Source: Apostichopus japonicus (Eukaryota; Echinodermata; Holothuroidea; Aspidochirotida; Stichopodidae). Taken from it: 64,000 bases of DNA. Shown here one piece after another: positions 48,882 through 61,949 of this stretch. A model generated the notes under the pieces. The model saw only the letters and a list, made by a program, of their open reading frames with translations, did no database searches and was not told the DNA's origin. The position numbers were made by a program, and so were the translations under genes. Each line of letters begins with the position of its first letter. Within the stretch, counting starts at the first letter, position 1. The stretch is taken from the NCBI RefSeq assembly GCF_037975245.1, contig NC_092582.1, positions 21,290,577-21,354,576 of the forward strand, written 5' to 3'.

Positions 48882-51150
48882 CCAGCACGCCTTGGACCAC
48901 CAACCAATTGGTCATATCAACTTCAATGACAATTTAGAAGAGTATCACCAATGCATTTTGCCCGGTCCAAAGAGTGCTTAACCAATTTAAATGACCATCA
49001 CACCGTCACTTCTTAAATGAATACCAATGAACAATGCCCTCTAATTATTTCGGCCCATGTTTGGACAAAAAAAAAACAACTTTTAATGATATTGGATATT
49101 CGCAAACGTTATTGTGTTGTATAGAACCTTTAAATTGATGATTGGTTTGAATATTTTGTACATCGCATTGCAAAGATATTGTAAAAACAAACGTCATATT
49201 TGGTAAATTTTTCTTTTCTTGCAGAACTTTTGAATTCCACCGAGATAAATGACGAAACTTATACCAATTAATGATTTTAACATTCATCAAAACATATATT
49301 AATTTTCCAATCATAAGGTCCCCGGTTCGAATCACTCCCAGATTAATGTATGTCGTCCAGTTACAGTTGTTGACAATTGAAAATTCATAATCATTGACGT
49401 TAAATATGTATGTAGGAGACTGACTTCGGTCAGCTTGCGGCTTTGATAAGCCAATGGTGGCTTCTTCTTGAGTTACTGCTTGCAGGGAGAATCTAAAATA
49501 CATACATACATACATACTTTTAAGAACGTCCTGGCCAGTTTTTGGGGCGGGCTTCATAGCAAACAAAATAATAACTCCATTGACTCAATGTGCATTGCTA
49601 TACTTACAAAAGGCCAAAGGAATCCTAAATTAGGGGGGGGGGGTAAAGAAACTGGCAACCAAGGGGCCAATTTTACAACTCGAAAAAGTGTTCTGGTTGA
49701 ATATAACTTGACTTCATGGACCGTCTGAGATTTTTTCTTTAAATTTGGAAAACAAAACTAGGAAAACCCAAGTGTGTAGTAACACTGAAGGAAGATGGTA
49801 CCAATTAAAGTTTGAGACATCAGAATATCACATCTAGATGAAATATGAAAGTGAATATGAAGAAGTATGAAAGAAATATGAAATATGAATATCACATCTA
49901 GATGAAATATGAAAGTTAGTCTTTGGCTGAGCTCGAATATATGTGATTTTTATTTTGGAGTACTATTTTAATTTTGAAGTCCTGGTATGTGAAAATTTCA
50001 AGTGAAAAATCAAGTTACTTGCTATGGCTGAGCTCAAATATGTGTCTTTTTTATATCTCTTTTTATTGAAAACAAGTCTTTAAATTACACTTTTCCAACT
50101 TTAAATTTTAATTTGAAAGCGAACACTAGCACACCTCACACTTATCTTGATAAACAGTACAATTTTGGGTACTGTTTTCAGTTTGGAGTACTAGGTTGTG
50201 GAAAATTTGAAGTGCCTCCTTAAGTTAGTTGCTATGCGTGAGCTCGAATATATGTTTTCTATTGAAAATAAGTCTTAAAATAACAATTTTAAAATTGTAT
50301 CCTCGATTTTGAGAGACAAAACTAGCACACCTCAGGTACACACATCGTTATATATTAATGTCCTTGTAATAATGCTTATTTTTAGAGTGAAAAGGTTACT
50401 TCAAGTAATGTCATTAACGGCATTAGTTCCAAATTTTGTTTCTCATTCAAAATATATATTTTGGTCGACTCTTGTTACAAATGGACCTAAGTACAGACCA
50501 AAAAAACTGACCCAGATTTTATGTACCTGGAGATAGCTTGATACATTAGCATGCACTTTCAACGTGTAAGATTCGTTCTAGTCAATCTAGGAAAATGGGC
50601 TTACTTTTACTATTTACCAAAAGTTGTCTTTTCAAATACTTTAAACACTGCAGGTGAACACAAAACGTTAGTCGAATCTCACACTGTATATATTTTCGAA
50701 GCATGCTGGATGGATTAGGGCCCAAAGCTTTTTCGTGGTCCCTTTGTATTCATTTAAGAAGTGACGGTGACGTGGTCATTAATTTGAATTAGTCACGCAC
50801 TCTTTGGACCGGGCAAGACGCATTATGGTACTCTTCTACATTGTCCTTAGAGTTCATATGACCCATTGGTTAGGTGGTCCAAGGCGTGCTGGTCTTGATA
50901 AGGGCCCAGAATTTTGTTCGTGGTCCCGTTACATTCATTTAATAAGTTATGATGTAGTGGTCATTTGAATGGTCAAGCACTGTTTGGACCGGGCAAGACG
51001 CATTATGGTTCTCTTCTACCATAATGCGTGTTACCCGGTCCAAAGAGTGCTTGACCAATTCAAATGACCACTATGTACATCATGACTTCTTAAATTAGTG
51101 TAACGGGACAACGAATAAAAAGTTTGGGCCCTAATCAAGAACAGCACGAC
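48882..51150. repeat. Foldback / inverted-repeat cluster
   Basis: A ~145-bp block at 48882-49025 (CCAGCACGCCTTGGACCACC ... CCCGGTCCAAAGAGTGCTTA ... CACTTCTTAAATGAATACCA) recurs in reverse complement at about 50750-50905. Immediately after, 50890-51020 repeats part of the same block in the same orientation and 51019-51148 repeats it inverted, making a near-palindrome centred close to 51019. Arms begin and end around GGGCCC...TCAAGA...AGCACG. This resembles a foldback transposon, either one 2.2-kb element with long inverted ends or several copies. Confidence 0.75.
49045..49492 (-). CDS. Unassigned ORF, possible terminal exon
   Basis: An open frame reaches from 49566 to a stop at 49045 (173 codons). 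The first part comes from an (ATGT)n microsatellite, so the likely coding part starts after a good acceptor (GTATTTTAG|ATTCTCCC) at 49492, giving about 148 residues. The protein has a fairly even composition, several Asn, at least three Cys (NNCNWTTY, SLQCDVQN, NNVCEYP) and alternating hydrophobic strands that look like a beta-rich domain. I do not recognise the family and found no partner exon upstream. It lies between the inverted arms of the foldback cluster, so it may belong to a transposon, be a captured exon, or be chance. Confidence 0.35.
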
Positions 51151-51266
51151 CCCGCAGCATAAATCTCTTTTATTTTTGGAAATACGCTAAAATCTGGCTT
51201 TTCCACGACCAAATCTTGATCATCTTGTAAGATAGCATTCGGCTTGCCATAGGTATTACGTCGATA

Positions 51267-51911
51267 CAGTGGCGGACTGGCCACACGGGCATTTGGGCAA
51301 TGCTCGGTGGGCCGGCGGTGGCCCGGAGAGCCGGTTGTCTGGGGAGCCTGGTAAAAATTACAGCCCATTTTCACATAAGTTAATAGAATACAGACGGGTT
51401 GTGTAGAAATAAAAATATTTTTAACTGTGGGAATCAGCTCATGAAATCACCATGTTAGTTATAGTGTGTTAGTTCGTAACAAACGTGCTATTGGCAACGC
51501 GTCCATGCTAATGGATTTTATTTAGGTTTTTTTCAAAAAATTTTCAAGCATGTTGTCACAAATTGCTTGAAAAACTAAATAAAATCCAGTCTAAAACATA
51601 TATTTTTGTCTGTTTTTATTTACGTTTTTAACTTTTCTCAGTTTAATCAAGTGTTGCATATGGAAAATTATTTTTGGGTCTTTTTTAAAGGATTTATCGT
51701 AACCTACAAAATTGAGAGATATAGCACCGGGCCATTTTGCATCTAGGCATTCCTAATTAACTTCCAAAAATCTCAATAGGGAGAGGGACACCCCCTCCCC
51801 CTTAGACCCCTCCCACAGGACGGCGATCACTATGCAATAACATATCAATGAATAATGGGCCGGTCTTGGTGAAAAATGCCCGGGCCGGTTTTAAGACCCA
51901 GTCCGCCCCTG
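51267..51911. mobile_element. hAT-like miniature element, family A copy 2 (645 bp)
   Basis: Begins CAGTGGCGGACTGG and ends CCAGTCCGCCCCTG, with a perfect CGTCGATA duplication at 51259-51266 and 51912-51919. Most of the interior is homologous to 16779-17431 (for example ATTACAGCCCATTTTCACA, GGAATCAGCTCATGAAATCA), with different indels. Confidence 0.94.
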
Positions 51912-51919
51912 CGTCGATA

Positions 51920-53419
51920 GCATTGTCGAATAAAAAACCGAATTGGCAGTTCGCGAATGTCAAACGAGAAACGAGGAACGCGGAATAAGTAACTAACTTC
52001 ACAGCGGTGCTAGCTACGTGTGTGAAGCCACTGATCTACACTAAGATTAGCGTAGATCAGTGTGTGAAGCTAGCTGGAAGCCATAACACAAATGATAAAT
52101 GACTTGTCTACAGTAGCATACACCGTAGTACTACAATATTTACCTTTTTATACATGATACAGGCTAGTCGCCGGCGAGCGAGGAACATCGAAATATTCGT
52201 CCATGTTCGTAGTCTGCTGCATCATCCATTTCGTTGTCCGTTGCAGAAAATTTACAAAACAATCGGAATTTCATATTTCGCATTTCGATTTATTACTGGG
52301 TATACCTTGAAATTCTACGAAAGTAAGTGAGCTAACGCTCCAAATATGGATATGTATGAGGCCGTGGTAGTTGTGCACCCAACACTCACCCGAATACTAT
52401 TAGGCTGTGTGTCTACTGTAGAGACTAGAGTACTACTACTACTACTAGTAATACTAATAGTATGTTTGGTATGCAAGAGTTTTCCATAATCTGGACCCTA
52501 GCTAGGTGTAAGCAATGTAGGACAATTTCCACTATGCAGGAGTGTTACTTTGATCTGTGAACTTTTGGCATGTTAGGCAATAAAGAGGGAAAAAATGATG
52601 TGCATATTGATCATAAATTGAAATTGTTGATATATCTAAGAAAGCAGCAATGTAGATCTAAATAGCTCTTCATCTTATCCTGTTTCAGTTTAGGTCTAGG
52701 CCAATCTAGCATCATACTAAGTACCTCAAACGTATGTATAGTGTTATAAGTAACCTAGATCTGTAGCCTACTGTCACTCAGGGTACTGTATGACACACTT
52801 TGAAATTTCATGACTTCACCACACAGTTGTGTAGCAAGTCTCTCAATGTGATACAAATAGTCACAATTCAGTAAAAAAAAATATGTTAGCCAACTTTTAT
52901 CAGCTCAACCACTACTGATTGTTTCTTTTCATTGTAAAGATTAAAGCAAATATCCTCAATTATTCTTATATATTTAGATTGCACCATAAAAAGAAACGAG
53001 ACAGCACCATTATTGCCAAGGATATAATTCTACAGTTCATCAATAATTTGTGAAAATTAATAAATATAGATGTGCATGTTGTTCACACATTGCAAAAGTC
53101 AGAATGGCTTAAAGGTAATGATTAGAGAAATTTATGAACATATTTAAAGAACTTTGTAAAGTGCATAATTACACACAATAAACTATAGTCTAGGCCCAAG
53201 GTAACTATATTGGCACAGTGGAGACTCACTTTGGATAGGAAGAGGCCAAAGTCTCAAAACGTAGTCATCTTGACTAATGCAAAAGAGAATATTAGCATCC
53301 AAGCAAACATTCCAAAGGTATCATGTAACAACTATAAATCAACAAGAAGATTATAATAAAGAAATAAAGCTTTTGAACACATCTAACATGATGACAGCAC
53401 AAACCATCTAATGTGGTCC
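51920..53419. other. Region upstream of RO60, no exon assigned
   Basis: It probably contains the RO60 promoter and a non-coding first exon, perhaps in the CpG-richer stretch 52150-52330, but I could not fix either. An 11-bp perfect hairpin lies at 52029-52062 and a CTA microsatellite at 52431-52450. Confidence 0.35.
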
Positions 53420-54460
53420 ACACCTTGGGAGAATTCTGGATTTCCAGAAGGCCTTTGATAAGGTTACCCGCCAGCATCTTTTACTTAGGCTAGAGAGTAT
53501 TGGTGTCAATGGCAATTTACTGTCTTGGATTAAGAATAAGAATTGGCTTGTTAAGTAGGAAACAAGTGATAGTTAAAGGCTGCACGTCTTCTAGTCAGGA
53601 TGATACTAGTGGGGTTCCACAAGGGTCTGTTTTGAGTCCCATGTTGTTTGTTGCCTATATAAATTACATTGATGGAGATATTTGTGTACAGCCAAGAAGT
53701 TTATTAATGACACCAAACTGTATTCTGAGGTCTCTTCCAAAAGCGATTCTGAGAAATTTCAATGGATTTGGATTCACTTCTTTCTCAGGGATGGCAAATG
53801 CATTGTAATACTGATAAATGCATGGTGCATAGTAGTAACCAAAAGTATACTTTCACTCTTAATGGTGAGGAGTTGCAGGAGGTCTTTGTTGAAAGAGACC
53901 TAGGTATCTACATTGACTCATCTCTGCAACCTTTTAAACATTATCTTGAAGCTGCTAAAAGAGGTAATAGGGTTTAGGTATGATCAAGAGGAACTTCAGT
54001 TTCCTGAAAGAGGACACAGTTGTTACGCTTTATAAGCAGTTGGTTAGGCCTCATCTAGAGTATGCTGTGCAGGCTTGAAACCCATATTTTTCTAAGGGTA
54101 AGGAAGTACTTGAAAAGGTCCAGAGGAGGGCTACTAGGATGATTAGTTCCTTAAGAGCGTTCCTTATTATAGGCGGTTACAACTGTTGAATCTCACCACA
54201 CTGGAGCTTAGGAGGTTACGTGGTTACTTGATTCAGGTTTTCAAGATTGTGTATGGTTTTGACAATATATCCTTCACTGACTTTTTCATGTTTGCCAATA
54301 GCAGTTGTACCAGAGGTCATTGTCTTAAACTCCAGAAGTTATATAGTAGGATTAATATTCGGGATAACTTTCTTTCTAATGGGGTACTGAATAAATGGTG
54401 GTTCCTATGGAGAACAATGAAATTCCTGTATTTTGTGGAAGAAGAAGGAAATAACAAATA
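53420..54460 (+). pseudogene. Decayed LINE reverse transcriptase
   Basis: Pieces in all three plus frames read as a CR1/Jockey-like RT in the proper order: LDFQKAFDKVT near 53437, GVPQGSVLSPMLF at 53614-53652, DTKLYSEV near 53708, then a template-primer region, and LVRPHLEYA plus RRATRMI at 54030-54145. There are several frameshifts and stops, and the catalytic (F/Y)ADD box reads IND, so it is dead. It lies just upstream of the RO60 start exon, in its promoter or first intron. Confidence 0.88.
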
Positions 54461-54673
54461 CGAAGTGGATGATAGTCACTTTACAAAGTTCTCAGCTTAT
54501 CAGACAATTTATTATGAACCATAGTTTATAAGTTTTAAATGTAAGATACAGATCTTTGTAACCAAATCATTGTGTTTATAGTTTACAGGGATGTCCTGCT
54601 GAACATCTGGCTAAAAGGCCACAGGAAGGCCGATCCTCTGATATTTAGCATTGGAAGAAGGAAACATTAGAAA

Positions 54674-57600
54674 ATGGCAACTCACTGCACTGATGTTGTT
54701 GACTATAGGTGGCCAATGACAGATATTGACCGGATGAGAAGATTCTTTTACTTAGGATGTGAATCAGGTACTTTCTACGGAGATACTCAGCGACAACCTT
54801 CAGCTTCAAGAACTGACAGTCTGGAGAAGCTTTTACTCACAGACAGGGGAGAGGAACTGATTGCAGTTCTGTCAGAAACAGGACTAAACCACTTAATATT
54901 AAAGAGAGATTTGGCACTGTCCGTGTATGTGCAATGTGCTAGACATCCAAGTACGGCTTTACGACAAGCATCGTACTCACAATTTGACAATATCATTAAA
55001 AACTCTCAGGATTTACTCCATTTTGTTGCCTTAGTTGATAGTTATGATCCTTCACATGGAACTGGCTGGGGGCGTGGATTGAGAAGAGCTGTCACTAATT
55101 GGTTCAATAACAAAGATCCAGTACATCTGGCTCGTCTGACCACCCAGCAGAGACGGATTATGAAGAAGAGGTGGGATCACAGAGATGTTCTTCGATTGGC
55201 TCATGTCAAACCCAAGAAGAATGGTGAGTGAATCATGTCAAATGTTAAGCTCAATAAACCCTTCTATTTCGTTGCAGCCTCGTAGGTGTCATCCTACATG
55301 TTGTAATGTACTGTATTAAATACCAACAGTTTGTTAATTAGGGCATTCTTTCTGTTTGACATCAATAAAATGTAAGCTTTATACACTTAAGGTAATTTTC
55401 AGAGCCACTTAGTGCTCTAGTGCTTCATCACAGAAGAAAACACTCAATCAAAGTGATCTTTTGCAAGCATTTGCACTCTGTGAAAAGATAGTGTCTGATT
55501 TTGAAAGCAAAAGTGAACAGTTTTGTCTGAGAGAATAATATATCCTCACAATAGAAATGGCATTTCCACACCAACAAATTATCCACAATTCCAAAAATCC
55601 ACACCCCATCTATCATGTGAAATGTTTTGAACTTGTATTCAATTGCTCTATTTGCCTCCCCTGTTCAATGGCTAAGGAAGTCTTTTCTAAGTGTTTTTGC
55701 TTCTAATTTCCCAAAAGGAACTGCAGTAGTATTGAAGTATTTAGTAAAAGGGATAGCTGAGGCAAAGTCCGCATACTCTGAAGATGAACTGAATGATGAA
55801 ATTAAAGAAGTCAAAGCGTTCTTGGAGGCTGTGGAAGAAGTGGGAAAGTCTGAAGATGAACAGAGAGTGGCTGCACTTGTGGGTGAACACAAACTACTGC
55901 TAGAACATGTCAACTCCAGGTGGCACAAGTCAAAAGAGGTATGTCCCATGGGAGGTAAAGATATTCGAATCGATTGAAAATCTGTACTGTACCTTGAATG
56001 ATTCATGTTTGTCATTATTATGCTTGTTCCTGTCTTTTCCTGGCTTGGCTATACATCCAGATAGTACCGATGGTGTGTTCCCTAATCTTTTTATCAATAA
56101 CTTTAACTCAACAAGGAATATTTCATTATGGTGTGAAAGTAGCTTAATTTTTGTAAATACCTTAATTGATACCAGCTTAGAGCAGGTGCTTGGTTTTGTG
56201 TGCATTTATTTCAGAAGTAATCACCAGAGTTATAACCAGTAAATTACCTAACTTGAGTTGAGTTGAGTTACCATATTGACTTTATTCGGCAAAACTTCAA
56301 AAACATAGTCACTTTACCTTAAAATTAATAACTTGGTCATGACTAGTGCTCACTATTATACCGGTGCTGTGGCCGAGTGGATAAATGCGGTGGCATTTGA
56401 AGCGATGAGGCAATTAGCAATCGGGAGGTTCTGGGTTTGATACCTTGGCCAGGTCATAATAAGGTGGGTTTTTCATCCAAGTGCAATCTATGGTTTTCCC
56501 ATCTTAAATGGCTTTCTAACTTGAAAAGATTTCAAATTTGAGTTAAAATGTTAAATTGTGTGATTTGTACTTCATAATCCCACGCTTTTGCGTCGTAAAA
56601 ATAACTGCTGATTTATATTATTATGATTAATCGGGTAAATCCTAAAGGTTAGGAAACCATGTCCATGAGATGATAAAGAATGAAGCATCAGTTAATGTCA
56701 AGCCTTCTTTTTCAATAGTTTTCACAGAATTTGCAGGCTGTTTTCTTTTCTTTCCTCTTCCTGTTTTTCTCGTCTGATATTGTCTTTTTTTCTTGGTTCT
56801 CCTTCTTATGTAAGGAAGGAGCTGATGCTCATAAGCTCACCTGAGCTTCTTTCAATTTCCTCAGTATATCTTGCACTATGCAATTGTTCTTTACAATACC
56901 TGTTTTGACTTAAATGTATAAGTCACCAAGAAAACATAGAGGGCGCACAGTGTTAAAAAGGTTACCAGGACATTCTAGGCACAGCAGAACGAGGGTGCTA
57001 AGGTTGTGAGGAGACAGGTAAGTTCGTCACTCGTAAATATCCAAACCAGTAAGTTTTGGACTATATGTCAAAGTTGAATGTAGGCCACAGTGTATTTTTC
57101 AGGTGGAACTGACTTATCTGGGAATTCATGTTCTTACATAAACCAACCTACCCTATATTTCTATATCATTGGTGATATTATCAGGTAGCTTGCAGCCCAT
57201 AATGCCTGAGAAGAAATAATATATTATTACAATTGTGTTACTTTTACTAGATCTAGATAGGACTCAAGATATCGATTACATAGTCCCGTTTTAAGTTATC
57301 AATATTTCTGTTTTGCAGGTGTGGAGTATGCTGGTGCAGCATTTGCCTCTGAAGGACATCATACTCAGCCTTGGCAGATTAACTCACCAGGGTCTCTTTG
57401 CCTCAGATGACGGAGAGACATCCACACTTTGTGATCGACTTAACAGTGATGAAGAACTGCGTGCAGCTCAGTTACATCCCTATGACTTACTACAAGCAAT
57501 GAAAAGCTATCGGGCAAAAAAGTCAAACAGAGGGGACAAAGTCAAATTTAAATGGAGTCCAAACAAAACTATCGTGGAGACCCTTGACAAGGCTCTTCTT

Positions 57601-60263
57601 ATGTCATTTAAGGTAAGTGTATTCATTGCACATTGTTCACACAATACTCTCAGTGAGTAACTGTGTCCTATTGTGATACATTTTAATGATGCGCAATTCA
57701 CACTTTCTGTCCATGGAAGTATTGAACAGGTGTAGTTCAATATGATACTAGGGTTGTGTTAAAGTGAATGTGTTTCGGCCACCTCAGTGTGTACAATAAC
57801 CATATTGTTCATTGTGGTGGTCAAAGTTCATTTGATGTCAGTACAGATCAGTCTGAAAGCCTTGAAAACAAGGAAATTCCAAAAGAAAAGCCTGGATGAA
57901 CTTCATACTGTGTATGTGCATACCAAATATTGAGTAGATTCAACCCATTGTTTTCTTGTGTAGGTAATGGGTCATATGAGGTCAAGTGAGCATTTGGTAG
58001 GATTGTAATAATCTGTTTTTCAATTATTAACATAAGTAGTTTCAAATATTGAGTAGATTCAACCCATTGTTTTCTTGTGTAGGTAATGGGTCATATGAGG
58101 TCAAGTGAGCATTTGGTAGGATTGTAATAATCTGTTTTTCAATTATTAACATTTAAGTAGTTTCACAGAATATTGCCTTATAAGGTATATCCTCCAGTGT
58201 TCAGTGATCAAAAAATGTTATTCAACAATTTAAATAGTAGTTTATGAGGAAAATAATTTGGGTTGCATCCCATCATATTAGGAGTTCTTTCAGTTTATGT
58301 TGCATACAATTTTAATACCTATAATGTACCCTGTATGTTCCAACATCGAAGGCAAACTGTCAAAGAAGATTTAGTAGTAACAAGTTGCACACTGGATATT
58401 CACTTACTTTCTCAAAAGTCACATATTTAGTATGTGGCTATGAATAGATGTACCCCACTGTTTACAGTATATGTGAAAGATCATATGAGGTGAGCTGCGG
58501 TCAATGTCTGGAAACCTTGCAAATGTGTCATCTCAGACAGTAGGGAATTGTGTGTTACACTCTGTTTCTCATAAATGAATACCAAAACCTTATTGTTTCA
58601 TGTGGAGTTCAGTGGTCAATTCATTTCAATGGCATTTTGTAAGTAGTCCTACAAAGATGCAGTTATTACATAATCAAATTCTTCAATGCATTCTGCATTT
58701 CTGTTTAACTTGATCGTCCAATAATTTCTTTGTCATACTGCCATGCTAGTCACACATCACCACTAAAATGCTGCCTAATCAGCTTTTTATCGCTTTTGAT
58801 GACAATGGTAGCCTTGGCAACCAAGGTGATGAGTGTTTGTCTCTCTGTATGTTTGTGATGCCTATCTTGCAAGCATCAGGTGTGTCAAATTTTTAGTGTA
58901 TGCAGGGTACATAATCCCCCATTACAGTATTTGTTCATCATTTTGCGGATAGTCCTCAGGTAAATATATTTTGACTGACAACAGAGGAACATATTCTATT
59001 CACCCTGGTTGAATGTGCACTTTATTCTCACTTTACATACCAGTTGTTGGTATTTGAAACAAATTGTACTTGCAGCAAACAGTTGTGATAACATAGTTAC
59101 ACAGTACACACTGCTAATTGAATGTTTGCTTAGCACTTCACTTTATTGTTTTTGTCCTAGTTTACCTATAATGGTTTGTGAAGGTAACAATGTACCAGTG
59201 AGATGCATTGAGATGGTTAAAATTTGACGCAAGTTTTGGAGAACCAAAAAAAATAAATGTTGTCAATGTACCTTTATGACATTCCAGCTATTTGCTTCAG
59301 GTTCACTTTTAGTAAAATAATATCGACCTTTCAATGTTATGAACGGGATATATAGCAACTGAATACAAATTTTATCAATTATCCCTGAGGTATCCTTTTA
59401 AGTTTTTATGTTGGTTTTCAGTTTATCCAGCCAACTGCTAAGAAGTTACTGCTTGCAATCGATGTGAGTTCGTCCATGAAGTTGAGTGGTGTCAATGGGT
59501 CACCAGGAGTTACTGCTATGGAAGCAGTTGCACTATTAACCATGCAAGTTGTCAGAACAGAGAAGGAATTCAGGATAATGGCCTTCTCCAAAAATTTGGA
59601 AAACATTGATGTTACCTCAGAAATGACTTTGGAGGAGACGAGAGCTAAAATAGGAGAGGTTTGTAAACTTTTAATGTTGATAAATTTGTCTATAGATGTC
59701 AAAACTCACTCATATTACGAAACATTCAATTCTGAGGATGTTGCAATTAGTATCCTGTATTCTTGTGCACACGAGGAAGCGATAAAAATCCATTCTGCAA
59801 TGCATTTCAGCTACAGTATAATTTGGTGTTCTGGTTATTAATTTATTTGCTTCAAGTGTTCTTACTAAGTGCATACGTTTATGTATCACCAGCAGCCCCC
59901 TAAATGGCACCTTGAGATGAGGCATGATTTAGATATTTAGCTTGTGTCCTTCTTTTGTTGCAGCTACCAATGGGCAACACCAATGTGTCATATCCCTTGA
60001 AGTGGGCTCTGGAAAACAAAGTTTCAGCCGACATTTTTATGATTTTCACTGACTGCGAAACAAGTTTTGAGGAAACTTCTCCATCACAAGCTTTGAGAGA
60101 ATACCGTAAGGGAATGAATTTGGACGCCAAACTTGTGGTGATAGCTTTGGCATCTAATGGTTTTGAAGTGGCAGATCCTGGTGATAGTGGCATGCTAGAT
60201 ATAGCTGGTTTTAACACCAATGGACCAGAAATATTACGTAAATTTGCTACCGGAGAATTATAG
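54674..60263 (+). CDS. RO60: RO60, TROVE-domain Y-RNA-binding protein, five coding exons
   Basis: Ring-shaped RNA-binding protein that holds misfolded small RNAs and Y RNAs in RNA quality control. Exons: 54674-55223, 55718-55938, 57319-57612, 59422-59658, 59964-60263 (stop TAG); 533 codons, human 538. All donors and acceptors are GT-AG and phases close. The ATG has a good context (AAAATGG); a preceding acceptor near 54594 suggests a non-coding first exon. TROVE domain ~15-355: GTGWGRGLRRAVTNWFNNK (~137-155), LLRLAHVKP type helix, then HEAT-like helices. The vWA domain (361-533) keeps a complete MIDAS: DVSSS (369-373), Thr440 in GNTNVSY and Asp464 in FTDCET; ALREYRK and GMLDIAGF type motifs follow. 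A LINE relic lies upstream and a SINE in intron 2. Nothing suggests loss of function. Confidence 0.97.
56361..56640 (+). mobile_element. tRNA-derived SINE, copy 2
   Basis: Starts CCGGTGCTGTGGCCGAGTGG; A box TGGCCGAGTGG at 56370-56380, B-box-like GGTTTGATACC at 56434-56444, then a body shared with copy 1 and a TTATATTATTATGATT tail. The head resembles a type II (Leu/Ser) tRNA. It sits in the sense direction in RO60 intron 2. Confidence 0.88.
57780..58640. repeat. GGTCA repeat units and a 119-bp tandem duplication
   Basis: CAAATATTGAGTAGATTCAA through AAGTAGTTT is present twice at 57924-58042 and 58043-58165, almost identical, a recent duplication. The unit contains GGGTCATATGAGGTCAAGTG and so belongs to the GGTCA family; further fragments lie near 57815 and 58480-58620. 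All are in RO60 intron 3. Confidence 0.82.
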
Positions 60264-60524
60264 CAATATTAGCAGAATTTGGGTGAATGATGGATAACTC
60301 AAAAATATTGCATTTAAAAGCTAAGGATTTCAGACAAACTTTGAGTCTGCACATCACTTGCTTCCTTAAAATTTGACATGTTTTATTTATATAACTATTT
60401 GCTTGCCCTTTTTTAACTTAACAAAGATACTATAAGTTTATTTTGTGTTAGAGGTGTACATGTCCTTCTATTTTGTTATTTCCTTCCAGAGGAAAGGAAA
60501 GTTACTTTCTTTGTTTAGCTATTC

Positions 60525-60530
60525 AATAAA
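60525..60530 (+). other. Polyadenylation signal of RO60
   Basis: AATAAA 262 bases beyond the RO60 stop, followed by a T/G-containing stretch; a typical 3' UTR length. Confidence 0.6.
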
Positions 60531-60539
60531 CTTGTTAAA

Positions 60540-61940
60540 AACAATCTGACGATAATTTACACATAAGTATACTTGGTATTTATTGGATAAGTATTTACAA
60601 TGATGAAGTGGATAATTTATGTTAAATTATTATTAGTCTTGTGACACTCCTTTAGAATAGGATGACAAAACATGTTGTTTTCTTATGTATTATTGCTATA
60701 GAGGTAGCTTACTTCATTTCTATGTCAGCATGTGTGCTTCCTGCAATAAGCTTTGCACTAACAAACTTTAAATGATTATTTCATAATTATTTCAAATGAT
60801 TTTTTCAAAAATCAACACAATTGTGTGCTAATTGGAAAATGTTGAAGATTTGGTTGATATCTCAAACAAGGACATCTATATTTAATCTACTCATTCTTGG
60901 TTTGTTAGTAAGTTTCTAAATACAGAGGCTGTTTCTTTCTTCCCATGCTGAATTCCTTTGCTTGTGTGGTTTCATTTACCTGCTGTTTTGATTGAGGAGT
61001 TGGCTATTTCCTAGCACAGGAAATTATGAATTAAATTCTTGTGTAATTTTTTTATCATATGTTTAAGTGACATCATAGTAGTTGCAGAATTTCTGTCATG
61101 CTAAAATTAAAATAATTTATCAGTTTAGATTCTTTGGATTTGCCATTTATTTTACACACTATAATCTGTAGATCTAGATACATATGAAATGTCATGTATT
61201 TTTATTTATTTATTTTTAATTGAAATAATGAAATGAAATGCAAATTTGTAATTAATTTATACTTTGACTTTAAATGTGGGTGGGCACAGAGTGAAGTGCC
61301 TATGAGACTTGCCCCAAAAACATGTACAATACCAGATGTAAAGTTTCCAGGGTGGTAATGTAAATGACAAAGGACACATGGTTGAACTTCAAACTTATGT
61401 AAAAAGTGGCACTTTTATCAGTCTAATTTGCCTGGGGAAATTACTTTGCGAACTGCTGCAATCTCCTCATTACTCCAACCTGGATGTCCAACCTAGGATG
61501 TCAGTGTACCTGAAAACACACACAAATGAAATAGTATGTATGTTGTATCTGAGGTGTAACCAGAAAAATAATGAGAACTCAAACACATTTCTTTATTTTT
61601 ACAATGATGAACAAGATCGTTACATAGCTTTTAGTGAATTGCAAAATGATAAACAACAGAAATATACAAGTAAGAAATCCATGGAGTTGCAGGTCTCATC
61701 CACAAATTTGGTATATGACCACTATGAGGTCATCACTATGAGGTCTTCACTCTGCCTCACCAAGTGTCCAGTACAAAAGTCCTGAAGTTTACTGACATTT
61801 GATGTTCATACACTCAAAACGTTCAATCAATACATAGTTCATTCAAATCAGTTTGGCACAGTTTGATCTGTGATTATGTGTTATTGATTCCTTGGCGAAG
61901 TCTGTAAACCTGGTAGAACCTGCAAGATTACTCAAACCCT
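60540..61940. other. Downstream of RO60, no gene recognised
   Basis: AT-rich sequence with short (TTTA)n near 61200. The plus open frame 61378-61785 (135 codons) has no recognisable motif, no splice or promoter context, and probably is chance. Confidence 0.4.
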
Positions 61941-61949
61941 ACGGTGGGT

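Noticed and set aside
61378-61785. 135-codon ORF downstream of RO60
   Set aside because: No recognisable domain, no splice or promoter context, AT-rich neutral-looking sequence.
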